Below are positions 12,275 through 12,624 of a DNA stretch of 12,624 nucleotides, in pieces. The notes beneath the pieces are model-generated. The model was not told the DNA's origin. It ran no database searches and saw nothing but the letters and a program-made list of their open reading frames with translations. A program made the translations under genes and the position numbers. Every line of letters begins with the position of its first letter. Positions within the stretch are counted from its first letter, which is position 1. The stretch is taken from positions 1-12,624 of the forward strand of contig JASLCR010000070.1 in the NCBI GenBank assembly GCA_030145955.1, given 5' to 3'. The stretch is from Candidatus Saccharimonadales bacterium. Lineage in GTDB: Bacteria; Patescibacteriota; Saccharimonadia; Saccharimonadales; Saccharimonadaceae.

Positions 12275-12624
12275 ATGAAAATTCTTGGAATTGAATCGAG
12301 TTGTGATGAGACAGCAGCATCTGTCGTTGAAGACGGCCAGGTGCTGTATTCCAACGTGATCCAATCACAAATCGATATTCATAAAGAATACGGTGGAGTC
12401 GTACCCGAAATTGCCGCCCGTAGCCACCTGGAAGCAATCAACCCAGTTATCAAACAAGCACTCACCGAGGCAAATTGTACCTGGGATGACATCGACGCGA
12501 TTGCTGTTACCTACGCGCCAGGACTGTTTGGCTCGCTGCTAGTTGGCACTCTTACTGCCCGCACTCTCGCCCTCCTTCACAACAAACCACTCTACCCGAT
12601 TCATCATGTAGAGGCACACGTATA
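12275..12624 (+). CDS. tsaD: tRNA N6-threonylcarbamoyladenosine transferase TsaD, 5' part (116 codons, runs off the window)
   Basis: TsaD transfers threonylcarbamoyl from TC-AMP to A37 of ANN-decoding tRNAs, with TsaB and TsaE (bacterial t6A pathway). The frame opens at 12275 and is still open at the window end. Diagnostic segments: MKILGIESSCDETAASVV (1-18), GGVVPEIAARSHLE (40-53), TYAPGLFGSLLVGTLTAR (79-96), and IHHVEAHV (109-116), whose His111 and His115 match the metal-binding histidines of E. coli TsaD in number and spacing. The promoter is leaderless and divergent from the Mur operon. About two thirds of the gene lies outside the window. Confidence 0.96.
   Translation, partial: MKILGIESSCDETAASVVEDGQVLYSNVIQSQIDIHKEYGGVVPEIAARSHLEAINPVIKQALTEANCTWDDIDAIAVTYAPGLFGSLLVGTLTARTLALLHNKPLYPIHHVEAHV

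Noticed and set aside
12226..12354. N-terminal extension of the Mur-like protein
   Set aside because: It would be antisense to the first codons of tsaD and cross both promoters. The retained part starts at an ATG just after an extended -10.
1..12624. Recoding of TGA to glycine, as in Gracilibacteria and Absconditabacteria
   Set aside because: groES ends at TGA at its normal C-terminus and the 61-aa gene ends at TGA. Conserved genes use ordinary Gly codons and contain no in-frame TGA.
1..12624. CRISPR array, insertion sequence, tRNA or rRNA
   Set aside because: No direct-repeat/spacer pattern, terminal inverted repeats with a transposase, cloverleaf or rRNA-like stretch was seen. The intergenic gaps (287-386, 4950-5074, 7037-7188, 8608-8739) hold only promoter-type elements and featureless AT-rich sequence.

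Overview
The window reads as a compact bacterial chromosome segment, most likely from the Candidate Phyla Radiation (Patescibacteria) and possibly Saccharibacteria. This assignment rests on gene style: a MurE-type ligase without the N-terminal UDP-binding domain, a degenerate Mur-ligase paralogue, a short FemX-like protein, tight spacing and many apparently leaderless starts. No rRNA or marker phylogeny is available to confirm it. The genetic code looks standard: TGA is used as a stop (groES, the 61-codon gene).

Layout. (1) 1-2864: a small unknown protein (93 aa), then an 813-aa superfamily 2 helicase whose C-terminal third is five tandem copies of a homing-endonuclease-associated (HNH_repeat-like) unit. 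A perfect palindrome forms a shared bidirectional terminator with the convergent groE operon. (2) 2877-5024, minus strand: groES, an embedded 61-aa membrane protein, and groEL, driven from one promoter whose -35 lies inside a CIRCE operator (HrcA target). (3) 5040-9618, plus strand: four independently promoted genes, namely a kinase-fold phosphotransferase, a FemX/FemAB-like aminoacyltransferase, a 472-aa protein I do not recognise, and an arginine-deiminase/DDAH superfamily protein in which the catalytic His position appears to be Asp. (4) 9608-12225, minus strand: a diverged Mur-ligase homologue that overlaps a domain-1-less MurE, followed by an 89-aa unknown gene with its own promoter inside the end of murE. 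(5) 12275-end, plus strand: the first 116 codons of tsaD, divergent from the Mur-like gene across a 49-bp gap holding two extended -10 promoters.

How it fits together. Three genes concern peptidoglycan precursors (MurE, the Mur-like partner, FemX-like), which suggests a Gram-positive-type peptide stem with a side-chain or cross-bridge residue. groE is chaperone housekeeping and tsaD is tRNA t6A modification.

The most general unexpected signal is transcriptional. At 5075, 6011, 8740, 9877(-) and 12275, a -10 box ends 6-7 nt before the ATG and no Shine-Dalgarno is present, which predicts leaderless mRNAs. Internal or leader-bearing genes (groEL, groES) instead have textbook Shine-Dalgarno sequences. 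The best candidates for undescribed biology are the 61-aa membrane protein built into groESL, the Mur-like/MurE pair and the helicase-repeat fusion. I saw no tRNA, rRNA, CRISPR array or insertion sequence.
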